Source of the DNA: Epiperipatus broadwayi
Lineage: Eukaryota; Onychophora; Udeonychophora; Euonychophora; Peripatidae
Length of the DNA: 64,000 nucleotides
Assembly (NCBI GenBank): GCA_028023455.1
Contig: JAQFVV010000287.1
Span: 990,001 to 1,054,000, forward strand
Direction of reading: 5' to 3'
In this document: positions 48,836 through 58,754 of the stretch, piece by piece
Position numbering within the stretch: the stretch's first letter is position 1
Layout of the letters: each line of letters opens with the position of its first letter
Made by a program: the position numbers and the translations under genes
The notes under the pieces: generated by a model
Told to the model about the DNA's origin: nothing
The model's input: the letters and a program-made list of their open reading frames with translations, nothing else
Database searches by the model: none

Positions 48836-48895
48836 ATAGTCTCAGGACTAGCAATTACACACCACAATTATGATCATAAAATTATTTCTTATATA

Positions 48896-49264
48896 ACATC
48901 ACATGATCACCATTTCTTATGCTTGCTTATAACTGTTATTAAAACAGGCAAAACTCACTACACATATTACCACACACAGCAAGCTAGAGTAATCAATGGA
49001 TGCCAGAAGGCTTGTGCATAAAATCCCCATCTAGTGCCCACTCATCCAATATCTCCAGACTGCCTTGGATCTGAGATCCTAAGATCTAGGTGCAGTGCTC
49101 TCAGATACAAGGCTCCTCATAGACGAAGGCCTCAAGCCAGAAACTAGTCTGGGGATATTGGATGAGTAGGCACTAAATGGGGATTTTATGCACAAACCTT
49201 CTGGCATCCATTGATTACTCTAGCTTGCTGTATGTGGCAATACGTATAGTGAGTTTTGCCTGTT
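48896..49264. mobile_element. Repeat A copy with perfect 14-bp TSD
   Basis: It is flanked by TTATTTCTTATATA at 48882-48895 and 49265-49278. The left arm is reversed and the right arm forward, meeting at GAGATCCTAAGATCTAGGTG. The plus-strand hammerhead-like core near 49108-49145 keeps GAAACTAGTC and the TGGGG strand, but the CTGACGA is mutated to TAGACGA. Confidence 0.9.
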
Positions 49265-49348
49265 TTATTTCTTATATATATATATTCTAATATTTTCATG
49301 GATAATTGATGAATTCATAGTAATTTCTGGGTGCTTCTGTGTAATAAA

Positions 49349-49899
49349 AATATAATAGCTAAATAGCTGACATTTTAATATAATAACAAGTACTTTCCTC
49401 AGAGCTTCTTTTTTCTCAATTCATAAAAATGTGTGTGATGAGATTTAAAATAGTTATTTTTTATCCTTTATTATTTCCCCCTTATTCTCAAATTCTATTG
49501 GTTGAGAAGTTTTAAAAAATATTTTATTTTCCAATAGCTTTTTCCAAATATTATTAATTTTCTTTTAATTCAGACTTTTCATTTATGTTCTTAGGCCTTT
49601 TTAAAATGGTTATAGCTTCCCTTAGTAGTCTCTGGTCATACTGTTCAATTTTTGCCAGGATATGTGTTTTATTAAAATTGATGTCATAGTGAGTTAATTT
49701 AATGTGTGAATGCATGGCTGATGAATTAGATTTTTCTCTGACTGCCAAAATGTGTTCTTCCTTTTTTATTCTCAACCAATAGAATTTGAGAATGAGGAGA
49801 AAATAAAAATCTCACCACACACATTCTTATGACTTGAGAAAGAAGAAGCTCTGAAGAAAGTATTTGTTATTGTACTGAAATATATTTTTATTACATGGA
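49349..49899 (-). mobile_element. Penelope-like element remnant with inverted flanking arms
   Basis: Arms at 49349-49508 and 49769-49899 are inverted relatives (TATTGGTTGAGAA against TTCTCAACCAATAGAATTTG), enclosing a coding remnant on the minus strand. Inverted partial flanks are known for Penelope-like elements. In the right arm CTGAAGA (49851-49857), an AGTA/TACT hairpin and GAAA (49877-49880) resemble a hammerhead core. The left arm has the matching AAAAT-GTC-AGCT segment. No target duplication was recognised. Confidence 0.6.
49554..49775 (-). pseudogene. Penelope-like GIY-YIG endonuclease C-terminal fragment
   Basis: A 73-codon ORF. It reads EEHILAVREKSNSSAMHSHI, then H..INF, then RLLREAITILKRPKNINEKS. 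This fits the second half of the GIY-YIG endonuclease of Penelope-like elements, normally (R/K)xxEHxxAVR....SA...H....H.I.F....IL..E.....RL.REAI.I.K.P.N.N. The GIY-YIG motif itself and all of the reverse transcriptase are missing, so this is a 5'-truncated copy. The first residues derive from the inverted arm and are unlikely to be the native start. The family assignment rests on the spacing of conserved His, Glu and REAI residues. Confidence 0.6.
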
Positions 49900-50146
49900 A
49901 GTTCACGGAAATTCATGAAATTCTATGAATATTATATTATTTTGTTCTTATTATATGGGATTATGTTGTTTCACATTTTTTTTAAAAATCATAAAATTGT
50001 AATATAATTTAGACATTTGATAAAACACTTGTATTTGTTGTCAAATTTGTTTGCTCTAATGAAATTTATTGTTTTAGATTAAACTTGGTAACATTTCTAT
50101 TTCAATGTGTGTAGGGATAAAACCAGCAAACACAGAAGAGAGGGGA
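49900..50146. other. Spacer before the Gypsy element
   Basis: No gene. It may be a continuation of the RTE remnant, but no motif survives. Confidence 0.4.
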
Positions 50147-50151
50147 GTATA

Positions 50152-50343
50152 TGTAGTGTATTCGTGGTGACATCACAGTTACTGCAGAATGAATATTATC
50201 GCAACTGCGGGACTACAGAGGGAAGCCATGTTAGCACGGTGATTATGCTTCCCTAGTATTTATAAGCATTATGTATAGTAATAGTAATAAATGATTAACT
50301 AGTAAAGTGTTGTTGTGTTTATTTGTATTCATGATACACAACA
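50152..50343 (+). repeat. 5' LTR
   Basis: It starts TGTAGTGTATTCGTGG and ends GATACACAACA (TG...CA). It contains a TATA-like TATTTATAAG (50257-50266) and a polyadenylation signal AATAAA (50286-50291). The palindrome TGACGTCA of the 3' LTR reads TGACATCA here (50168-50175). It differs from the 3' LTR at only two positions of 192. Confidence 0.95.
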
Positions 50344-50346
50344 CTT

Positions 50347-50363
50347 TGGCGACGAGGATGGGA
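50347..50363 (+). promoter_or_regulatory. Candidate tRNA primer-binding site
   Basis: TGGCGACGAGGATGGGA begins 3 bases after the LTR. TGG complements the CCA of a tRNA 3' end. The priming tRNA is not identified from sequence alone. Confidence 0.6.
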
Positions 50364-50464
50364 TGCCGCTAGCTGCATTATTTTCTTTATCTTGGGATTA
50401 CGGCAAGAAACTACAGAAATACTTTTCTTCGCGAAGACGTTCAACAAGGGGTTAATGCTCAAGG

Positions 50465-51182
50465 ATGGCAACTGTCGGGAAGTTATCTGCATTCGACGTT
50501 GAGTTCCCACAACTATGGGATACGTATGCATCGCAAGTCGAATTTTATTGTCTGGCGAATGATATTACAAGTGAAGACAAGAAACGCGCTACTTTGTTGG
50601 CAGCCTGCAGACTACAAATGCTATCGATATTGCGGTCTTTGATAGCCCCAGCTCAGCCGTTAAAAAGGTCATATGACGAGCTCACCGCTGTGTTAAACAA
50701 TACTTCAATCCAAGGCCCTCTATAATCTATCAGCGCTACCAGTTTTGCCATCGTGAACAAAAAGAGGGAGAGACTATTAGTGTTTTTCTCGCGGGACTGA
50801 GACGTCTCGCGGAAGGATGTGATTTTGGCACAACACTCGTCGAGCGCCTCCGTGATCAGTTTGTTTGTGGACTGAGAGATGAAGGTGTACAGCGCTGACT
50901 GCTCACCGAAGAAACATTAACCCTAGATGCCGCAGTGCAGAGGAGTTTAGCAGCCGAGGCAGCGGGGACCCAGGTGCGGGAGATGCATGCTTCTGGATTG
51001 TCATCATCAGTGGATCTAATACAACACCACCGGCAGTTTCCTACCAAATACAAAACGGAGTTACAAAAACATATAATGCCGACTGTGCCATGTTGCGGCT
51101 GTGGTGGTACACATGTTCGTACAGAATGCCCTTTTCGCCGAGCAAAATGCCATTTTTGCTGAAAGACAGGTCACATCCAAAG
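50465..51182 (+). pseudogene. gag: Gypsy gag, broken
   Basis: It encodes the structural protein of the virus-like particle. The ATG at 50465 opens FDVEFPQLWDTYASQVEFYC, a gag matrix/capsid-type start. The frame shifts by one base near 50695, continuing as YFNPRPS and GETISVFLAGLRRLAEGCDF, then LRDQFVCGLRDEG (capsid). A TGA at 50896-50898 replaces a likely Arg codon before LLTEETL. The nucleocapsid part has two closely spaced CCHC-like knuckles: CCGCGGTHVRTEC, then CHFC, with a TGA (51160-51162) inside the second knuckle before KTGHI. Pol follows in another frame from about 51183; that shift may be a natural gag-pol frameshift or a further lesion. Confidence 0.85.
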
Positions 51183-54100
51183 GGTATATGTAAGGCCCGA
51201 CAACAGGACACTCAGACATCATCCACCCAGTGCATGGCAGTGAAAGGGGAATTGGATACTGATGGGGCATTGGACTTAATATACAAGCTCCATAGTGACA
51301 GCAAAACTCTCAGAACTACAGCAAGAGTGCTTATTAACAATACTAAATGTTGCATGGAAGTAGATTCCGGATCAGAATATTCAATTGTATCTCGGGGAGT
51401 TTTTCAAGACTTGTGCAAAGGAAAACCGCCAGTGTTGGAACCTGTGCAAACGACACTGCGAGATTTTCAGCAAAACTGGATCACCTTTATGGGACAGTGC
51501 TTTGTCAGCGTCAAATACGGAAAGTATTCAGCTTGTTTATGCCTGTTAATTGCGGAAAGAGCATATACAAATCTACTTGGCTGTGAATGGTTTGCCCCCT
51601 TGGGAATATTTTTATCGGGGGTGCATTCAGTTCGACATTCACCAATGCAAGATATCATTGATGCTTTTCCCCAGGTTTTCATCACTACTCTTGGAAGATA
51701 TCGAGGATCGCCAGTGTCTTTACCGATAGACCCAAAAATACCACCTATTCGCCTCCGAGCCCGGCCATTGCCATTGGCTATGAAACCAAAGGTTGATGCA
51801 GTGCTAGACACCTTATTAAAGGACGGAATCATTGAGCCAGTTTGTGACCCTGTATGGGCAACACCAGTGGTGCCCATCATCAAAGCGTCAGGAGAGGTCC
51901 GTCTTTGCGGTGATTATAAGGTGACCGTAAATCAAGCATTAAGAGATCACCCATATCCAATACCAGCAGTACACCAGTTTCTCGCATCGTTTCCTAGGAG
52001 TTCAGTGTTTGCAAAAATAGACTTAGCTCGAGCATACCTACAACTGCGGTAGATGAGGCATCGGCAGATGCACAGACCATTATCACTCATCGGGGAGCCT
52101 TCCGAGTGAAGAGATTGCAGTACGGCATTAGCGTGGCCCCAGGAATATTTCAGGGAATGGTGGACAACATACTAGGAGGTATTCAGGGAGTTTTCCCATA
52201 CTTCGATGATGTACTGATATGTGCAACATCTGATACGGACCTAACCACCAAATTAAGAACAGTCTACAGCAAATTGGCTGCCTGTGGGCTGAGTGTAAAT
52301 AAAGACAAATGTGTCCTCGGAGTGTCGATATATTTTTTGGGATACACCCTGGATGCAGAGGGCCTGCACCCAGTGGCCGACAAGGTGGCTGCTATTAGGA
52401 GAGCACCGACACCAACAGATAAGAAGAAGATACAGGCATTCTTGGGGTTGCTCAACTTCTACAGTAACTTTTTGCCACACCGAGCTATGACTGCCGAACC
52501 ACTACATAAATTGCTTAAGGCGGATACAGTATGGTCATGGACCAAAGAACACGCGAGAGCGTTCACACAATTGAAGGAGGCCCTGACGTCCGACGATGTG
52601 CTGGTGCCTTTCGATCCCCACCAACAAGTGGTGGTAACCTGCGTCGCTTCACCATATGGAGTGGGAGCAGTACTTAGCCTGAAGTATGCAAACGGCCTAT
52701 GTTCACCGGTTGCTTTTGCATCACGAACGCTCACCAAGTCTGAAAGGAATTACGCTCAGATAGACCGGGAAGCACTTGCTATTATATTCGGGGTGAAACA
52801 TTTCCACCATTTCGTATATGGAATACCGTTCGAGATAGTGACTGACCACAAGCCACTGCTGGTAATCTTCACGTCGGACCAGCTGACCCCATTCATTCTA
52901 TCACCCCGAATGCAAAGGTGGGCATGCCTCTTGACGGCTTACAACTTCAGACTGCAGTATGCACCAGGGAGGAGCATAGGGAACGCAGATGCATTGAGTA
53001 GGTGGCCATCCCCTGCAGTTCAGCAGAGTGAGGAGAAGCTGCGAGCAGTATTATTCCTTGAGGACTTGGAAAACCCACCAGTTTCTGCAGAACAGATCGA
53101 GAAAGAGACTAAAGCAGACCCTGTGCTATCTAGAGTAAAGGAGTGCATCCTGACAGCATGGCCAACACACATTCAACAAGATCTTCGATCTTATCTGTCG
53201 CGAAAAAATGAGTTGTCAACACACCGAGGATGTTTACTGTGGGGGGCACGGGTGGTCATACCGACATCTCTTAGACCCATAGTTCTTCGTGAGCTGCACC
53301 TGGGACACATGGGAATTGTGAGAACAAAAGCACTTGCACGCTCATACGTCTGGTGGCCTGGAATGGACCAGGACATAGAACAACTAATAGCTAAATGTAA
53401 CACCTGTCAAGAGATACGACACCAGCAACCATGTGCACCAACACATCACTGGAAGATTCCAGCTCTGCCATGGTCACGAATACACGTGGATTACGCTGGA
53501 CCTATCCAGGGGAAAATGATTTTAGTTGTCGTGGATGCACACTCAAAATGGATCGACGTCCGTGAAATGCCATCGACAACGACTGGAGCTACCATCTCAG
53601 CACTTAGAGAACTTTTCGCAACACACGGTCTTCCCGAATGCATTGTCTCAGATAATGGCCCTCAGTTCACTGCGATGGAGTTCACCACCTTCCTTCACCG
53701 GAATGGCATTCGCCATGCAAGAGTTGCTCCGTATCATCCATCAAGCAACGGGTTGGCAGAACGTGCAGTACAATCTGTTAAGGAGGGTTGCAATGTCTAT
53801 GCAACGGGACCTGGAGTCAGCGGCTGGCACGTTATTTACTAATGCAACACACTACGCCATCAACAGCAACAGGACTTAGCCCGGCCGAGCTACTGTTCAA
53901 GCGGCGCATAAGAACATGCCTGGATTTTCTGCACCCTGACAGGGCACTGCAAATAACTCAGACACCGATACAAAGGGTACGAACATTCCAACCACAGGAT
54001 ACAATTTTGACACGTAGGGCTGGAAAGAACTCACCATGGATACCTGCAGTTATCCAACATCAGACAGGACCATTGTCATACGAGATTCTAACGGACTCGG

Positions 54101-54358
54101 AAGAATTCAAAAAAGACATGTAGACCACTTGCGACCTAGAGCGGTAAATGCCCACACAGAGGAAACTGCGGCAAACCAGGATAGTCAGAATGAGACAGCA
54201 CTTGGAGAACCCATTCAGGTGGCCACACCTACCACCAGTATACACCGAGAGAGTAAACCACAAACACCTAGTGGTCGCCCTCGGTGAGTACGCCGCCCTC
54301 CTGCACGTCTGTTGGACTATGACACGTCTCAAAAAAGGGGGGAAAGGGAAGGAGTGTA
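51183..54358 (+). pseudogene. pol: Gypsy pol: protease, RT, RNase H, integrase; several frameshifts
   Basis: The protease has DSG (51363-51371) where Gypsy usually has DTG or DSG. The RT spans about 51750-52500: WATPVVPIIKASG, KIDLARAYLQL, a one-base loss near 52047, then RLQYGISVAPGIFQ and catalytic YFDD (52199-52210). In RNase H the usual DASPYGVGAVLS starts with Val (GTC, 52643-52645) instead of the first catalytic Asp; DREALAI and TDHKPLL are intact. The integrase has a zinc finger HLGH...CNTC (about 53297-53409). Catalytic Asp 53489-53491, Asp 53651-53653 and Glu 53759-53761 give D,D(35)E spacing. A frame change near 53784 and another near 54108 precede the GPLSYEI and HVDHLRPR modules. 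TGA at 54285-54287 interrupts a tail running to TAG at the 3' LTR edge. Confidence 0.9.
54331..54354 (+). promoter_or_regulatory. Polypurine tract
   Basis: An uninterrupted A/G run (AAAAAAGGGGGG then AAAGGGAAGGAG) immediately before the 3' LTR, the expected primer for plus-strand DNA synthesis. The last codons of pol run through it. Confidence 0.9.
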
Positions 54359-54546
54359 GTGTATTCGTGGTGACGTCACAGTTACTGCAGAATGAATATT
54401 ATCGCAACTGCGGGACTACAGAGGGAAGCCATGTTAGCACGGTGATTATGCTTCCCTAGTATTTATAAGCATTATGTATAGTAATAGTAATAAATGATTA
54501 ACTAGTAAAGTGTTGTTGTGTTTATTTGTATTCGTGATACACAACA
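54355..54546 (+). repeat. 3' LTR
   Basis: 190 of 192 positions are identical to the 5' LTR. Both differences are G here and A in the 5' LTR, within CG dinucleotides (TGACGTCA at 54371-54378 and TTCGTGAT near 54532). Confidence 0.95.
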
Positions 54547-54551
54547 GTATA

Positions 54552-54797
54552 CAGAGGCACTTAGAATATGTGAAGAAATAAAGATATATTATCAGTAGTT
54601 ATTTATGAAATTGAGACTTTGAAATTTAATAGAAGAGCACTACAAAAAATTCAAGCCTAAGTAAAAGACTTTTAAAATGTTTTGTAGTAAGACTTTATAT
54701 GGAACAATTGGGGAAAAATAGAAATTAAAAGTGATGAAAAGAATAAATGAAAAATAAAATATTAGAAGGACTGGGAAGATGGAAGATAAAAAAAAAT
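54552..54797 (+). other. Possible RTE remnant 3' of Gypsy
   Basis: The island EIETLKFNRRALQKIQA (54613-54660) is compatible with the YGSETWTLN...L...Q.. segment of RTE-like ORFs. This would make it the continuation of the copy at 48165-48835 split by later insertions. Support is weak. Confidence 0.3.
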
Positions 54798-55213
54798 GTA
54801 TAAAAAAAAAGATTTTTTTTTTTTAAAAATAATGCTTTTATGGTAAATAGCCAAATAAAAAGTACCAAATAACAAAGTAATCCCCTCAGTTAATTTGCTA
54901 TTCTTGAAAAATATCAGAGATCTTAAGAATCTAGACTTGTTATAAAATTACTGGAAATTGCAGAAATATTGTCATTTCATAAAAGCATTTGAGGCCTTTT
55001 TTCATTTTTATGATTTATTTGAGCCTCAATTGCTTTAATGAAATGACAATATTTCTGAAATTTCCAATTATTTTATAACAAGTTTAAATTCTTAAGATCT
55101 CTGATATTTTCTAATAATGGCAAATTAACTGAGAAGTGAATTACTATTATTTTGTACTTTTTAGTCAGTTATTTATATAAAAACATTATTTAAAAAAAAA
55201 TCTTTTTTTACAA
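54798..55213. repeat. Fold-back element (MITE-like)
   Basis: Arms of about 175 bases: ATATCAGAGATCTTAAGAAT pairs with ATTCTTAAGATCTCTGATAT, and AATATTGTCATTTCAT with ATGAAATGACAATATT. The loop is around 54990-55020. There is no coding capacity. Confidence 0.85.
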
Positions 55214-56238
55214 CTTCTTTTTTTACTTTTTATATTTACATATTATTTTTAAAAAATATTAAAACTACAAAGTCTGACAAAAATTATAATTTAATAATAA
55301 GACATGAAAATAAAAAACATGCCCTCTAACAAACTAACTCTAAATTTAAATATCATATGAACATCTACTATATAAAAATGTTTATGTATTCGATTTTTAA
55401 TTAAGTAAGTAAATCAATATTAGCTAAATTTTATTCTACAAATGTAATATTTCTGTTGGCTCAATAACTAAGTTTTCTTGGAAGCGTAAGAATGTGAGTT
55501 TGAGTTATAAAAAGGGACAGATATTTTTTTATTGTTAATTCTAAAATGTGGACATACCAACAGAAACACCGACAAGCAAGTTAATATAAAATCCTTTTAA
55601 AAAAACTTGATAAATGTACTTAATGAAAGAGGTAGAATAAAAGTGACCTCTTGATGAACATCAAATGATTTAAATAATTGGAGAAAGTAATGCAGTATGA
55701 TGAGTAGTGATCTGCGCTTTGGCATTATGATGTCTAGAAGTTACTATTCACAAATAGTAATATTTACTAAGGCAATAAACCTAAAGCATGTGCGGTTGAA
55801 AATGCGAAGGTAGTGACCTCTACAGGTCTTAACCACAAGCTTACACATTGGAAGAAGATAAATCTTAAAATTTTGAATGACAGTTGTTTATTTTTAGTAA
55901 TTTGAATTCCAGCTATTAAATTAGTTGATGTAAAGTAGACAAATGATTGATCATGAAGCTGATATTTCATGTTAACTTCATAGATTATATATGTTAAAAT
56001 GACAATATATTAAAAATATTTATACATAAATAGACTTTTGTGGCATATGGTTTAAGGCGCTTTTCAAATGTTAATAATTTATTTTAACATTAACCAATTA
56101 TTGCATGTATACCTCCATCTAGTATTCCATAATAGAAGTAAAATAATAACAATAACAAAATAAAGCATCAGTAAAATAAAATAAAATCATATAGAGATTC
56201 AATATAACTTCAAAGAATTGACTACTTAACATAACAAT
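55214..56238. other. AT-rich spacer
   Basis: No gene is supported; a 67-codon minus-strand ORF at 55767-55970 has no recognisable motif. Confidence 0.5.
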
Positions 56239-56251
56239 AAATAAATACATA

Positions 56252-56631
56252 AACAAGGCAAAACTCTCCATGCAGTAGTGTCACCCTGTGCCAACCAGAG
56301 TAATCAATGGATGCCAGAAGGCTTGTGCATAAAATCCCTATCTAGTGCCCACTCATCCAATATCCCCAGACTAGTTTCTGGCTAGATCCTAAGATCTAGG
56401 TGCAATGCTCTTAGATCCAAGGCTCCTCACTGATGAAGGCCACAAGCCAGGAACTAGTCTGGGGATATTGGATGAATAGGCACTAGATAGGGATTTTATG
56501 CACAAGCCTTCTGGCATCCATTGATTACTCAGGTTGGCACAGGGTGGCACTACTATATGGAGAGTTTTGACTTGTTTTTAACAATTATGTGCTAGTATAA
56601 GAGATAGTGATCATGTGATGTTTAGTGGTTT
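56252..56631. mobile_element. Repeat A copy with perfect 13-bp TSD
   Basis: It is flanked by AAATAAATACATA at 56239-56251 and 56632-56644. The left arm is reversed, the right arm forward, meeting at GATCCTAAGATCTAGGTGCA. The plus-strand hammerhead-like core has CTGATGA at 56430-56436 and CTAGTCTGGGG, but GAAA has become GGAA. Confidence 0.9.
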
Positions 56632-56811
56632 AAATAAATACATATATTAAATAAATATATATATTGTATAAATAAATAATACATATTACACATCTTTATA
56701 TATAGAGCTTATTTGTGAGCTCTGTATATAACATTTGTGATACAAGCTTATTAAATTAGGTCGTGTGACATATGACTTGATTTCTTTGTAATCTTTATAT
56801 ATATATTATCT

Positions 56812-57165
56812 TACATAATTTTCCATTCATTTCCAATTCACCAGTTGTTAACTAAATTTATTAAAGTTTTGTAAATATTCATACAATTATTTTTATTATG
56901 TTTTATATATTTGTCTTCTGTTTTGGATCTTTAATGTAATTTAATATTTTTGTAGCATCTATTTTATGTCATATGTTAAATAATGAATATGTAAAGCAGA
57001 TTTATCATCTCTTCTATTAATTTGCATTAAAGACACAAAGAGAAGACAAATATATGAAATACATTACATTAAAAATAATTTAAATAATTGAATGAATATT
57101 TACAAAACTTCAATAAATTTAGTTAACAACTGGACAATTGGGAATTATTGAAAAATTATATAAGA
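56812..57165. repeat. Fold-back element (MITE-like)
   Basis: Arms 56812-56938 and 57018-57165 are inverted: CAGTTGTTAACTAAATTTAT pairs with ATAAATTTAGTTAACAACTG, and TATATTTGTCTTCT with AGAAGACAAATATA. The loop is about 80 bases. Confidence 0.8.
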
Positions 57166-57671
57166 CAATATATATACAAAGTTGTATAATATATGTATTA
57201 TTTATTTTTTATATTATGTTATTTGGTCAATTCTTTGAAGTTATACCAGATTTCTATACGAAGATTTTATTCTATTTTACTGATGTTTATTATCTATTGT
57301 TATTTTACTTTCATTGTGGAACACTAGATGGTGTTATATATGCAATAATCGATTAATGTTAAAATAGATTAACATTTGAGAGGGCACTAAAACATACAGC
57401 GAAAAAGGTTTTTTTATGTATAATTATTTTTAATATATATTTAGATAGCTGCTGTTGTATATGATTTATTTATTTATTATAATTTATATGAAAGAGCAGT
57501 ATAATGGATTTAATTAATTTCCATTTTTGATAATATATGTCTTTACATGCTTTTCAAAAGTTTACTTTCCTTTCTCTCAATCTCTTGAATAGAATATTGA
57601 ATTTCCAATTCAAATATTAAAAATCATCATAGTGATGTGTGATGGGGTGGGGGTCTAATGTTAATTTCCAG
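57166..57671. other. AT-rich spacer
   Basis: A 72-codon hydrophobic ORF (57138-57356) overlaps the fold-back element and is not supported. Confidence 0.45.
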
Positions 57672-57756
57672 GATCACCTAATGAGATCCCTGTTTCAGGA
57701 TGAAGTACTGAATAGTGATGAAATGATTGTTAGTTTTCTACTAAGCATTGATGTGG
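57672..57756 (+). other. Candidate protein-coding exon (85 nt)
   Basis: It is preceded by TTAATTTCCAG (acceptor-like) and followed by GTAAGT (strong donor consensus, 57757-57762). One frame is open throughout and reads DHLMRSLFQDEVLN, then SDEMIVSFLLSIDV, with ordinary, non-repetitive amino-acid composition unlike the chance ORFs nearby. The exon would end in phase 1. I do not recognise the protein; the pattern could suit a helical segment. It could also be part of an unrecognised transposon. Confidence 0.4.
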
Positions 57757-57762
57757 GTAAGT

Positions 57763-58114
57763 GGTTATTTATTCTTTTACATGTTTATGTGGTTTGATTA
57801 ATTAATTTTGTTTAATGTAACTTGCATTTCAACTTTAATCTTGTTTTTTGGTATATTAAGTTGTATTAATAATTCTGAAATGTGAATAATTTGTTACATT
57901 TAATTTCTTAAAAAAGTTAATTCTCTACTATGAAATTAATTCTACATAATTGTAAGTTGAATCGCAATTGATTTCATATTATGATAATTGTAGGTGGAAT
58001 ATGTATATATAAATAAACAATAAGCAAATTTCAGTTTCCAATGTATATTATTCATAAGCTTTAAGACTTCAAATACTATATATAATAAAATAATAATCTA
58101 AATCTTCTCACATT
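57763..58114. other. AT-rich spacer
   Basis: It would be intronic if the flanking exon is real. Nothing else is visible. Confidence 0.4.
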
Positions 58115-58350
58115 ATACATGTATTTTGGCTAAATAGTCTTGCTAAGAATACTAGAGGTTTGAACATCTGCGAACAATGATAGAATAACAGCGTAAAAAT
58201 ATGTTAATACATTCAGACTTTATAATGAAACAAATCATTTTATGATACTTATATATAAAGCTCAATCTGCTGTTCCAACATGATTCTCAAGTGTTCAAAC
58301 CTCTAGAACACCTAATGAATATGTATAGCTAAAATGTGTAGTGCATGTTG
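58115..58350. repeat. Inverted repeat element
   Basis: The outer arms TTTTGGCTAAATAGTC... and TATAGCTAAAATGTG, and the inner arms ACTAGAGGTTTGAACATC and GTGTTCAAACCTCTAG, are inverted copies around a loop of about 120 bases. Confidence 0.65.
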
Positions 58351-58550
58351 TGTACTTAGTTAAAAGCACTAACGCAAATACATGTAACATGCTAAATATC
58401 TTATACCTTCATATATAAACTAACTAAATAAATTTAACATACAATTAAAGAAAATGATCTTTTTTACAAAAACTGTTCTCATCTCACTTTTTGGAATTAA
58501 ATAAGTTTTCCAAGAATATTTTCATTTGCTAATTTCAGTTTACTTATTAA

Positions 58551-58688
58551 AGCCATGAGCCCAATAGAAAGGTCAATGGAACAAGGAAGGAGCATTTAGA
58601 AAAAAGATGGACCTGGACTTTATTAACAACCAATGACATCGGAGATGGTGGCAAATGGGATCTGGCGATTCCAAAAGCCCATCCTAAT
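58551..58688 (+). other. Candidate coding segment (46 codons), unknown
   Basis: An open frame starts after TAA (58548-58550) and stays open to a donor-like GTAAAT at 58689. It reads NRKVNGTRKEHLEKRWTWT, then LLTTNDIGDGGKWDLAIPKA, with a balanced composition and higher G+C than the neighbours. A pyrimidine-rich TTTGCTAATTTCAG precedes it, but that acceptor would place the TAA in frame. RWTWT is reminiscent of LINE endonuclease segments, so it may be a retroelement scrap rather than a host exon. Confidence 0.3.
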
Positions 58689-58754
58689 GTAAATTATTTT
58701 TTCTTGAAGATTTGAGATGATGATACTTTAGCTGTATTCATTTATTAGACTATT

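Larger units (their letters stand above)
50152..54546 (+). mobile_element. Ty3/Gypsy LTR retrotransposon, complete with TSD
   Basis: A 4.4-kb element with 192-bp LTRs at both ends and a perfect 5-bp duplication GTATA (50147-50151 and 54547-54551). The order is LTR, primer-binding site, gag, protease, RT, RNase H, integrase, polypurine tract, LTR; RT before integrase defines Gypsy rather than Copia. No envelope gene is present. The element is visibly less AT-rich than its surroundings. Reading frames have several breaks (near 50695, 51183, 52047, 53784 and 54108, with stops at 50896 and 51160), so this copy cannot make its proteins as read. The GPLSYEI module after integrase and the gag type suggest a Mag-like clade, with low certainty. 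Confidence 0.95.

Noticed and set aside
49554-49775. Host gene encoding a 73-aa protein
   Set aside because: The spacing of EH, SA, H, INF and REAI residues matches a Penelope GIY-YIG endonuclease tail, and the ORF overlaps an inverted repeat arm.
52253-52480. Minus-strand ORFs across the Gypsy pol region
   Set aside because: They are shadows of the plus-strand pol reading frame.
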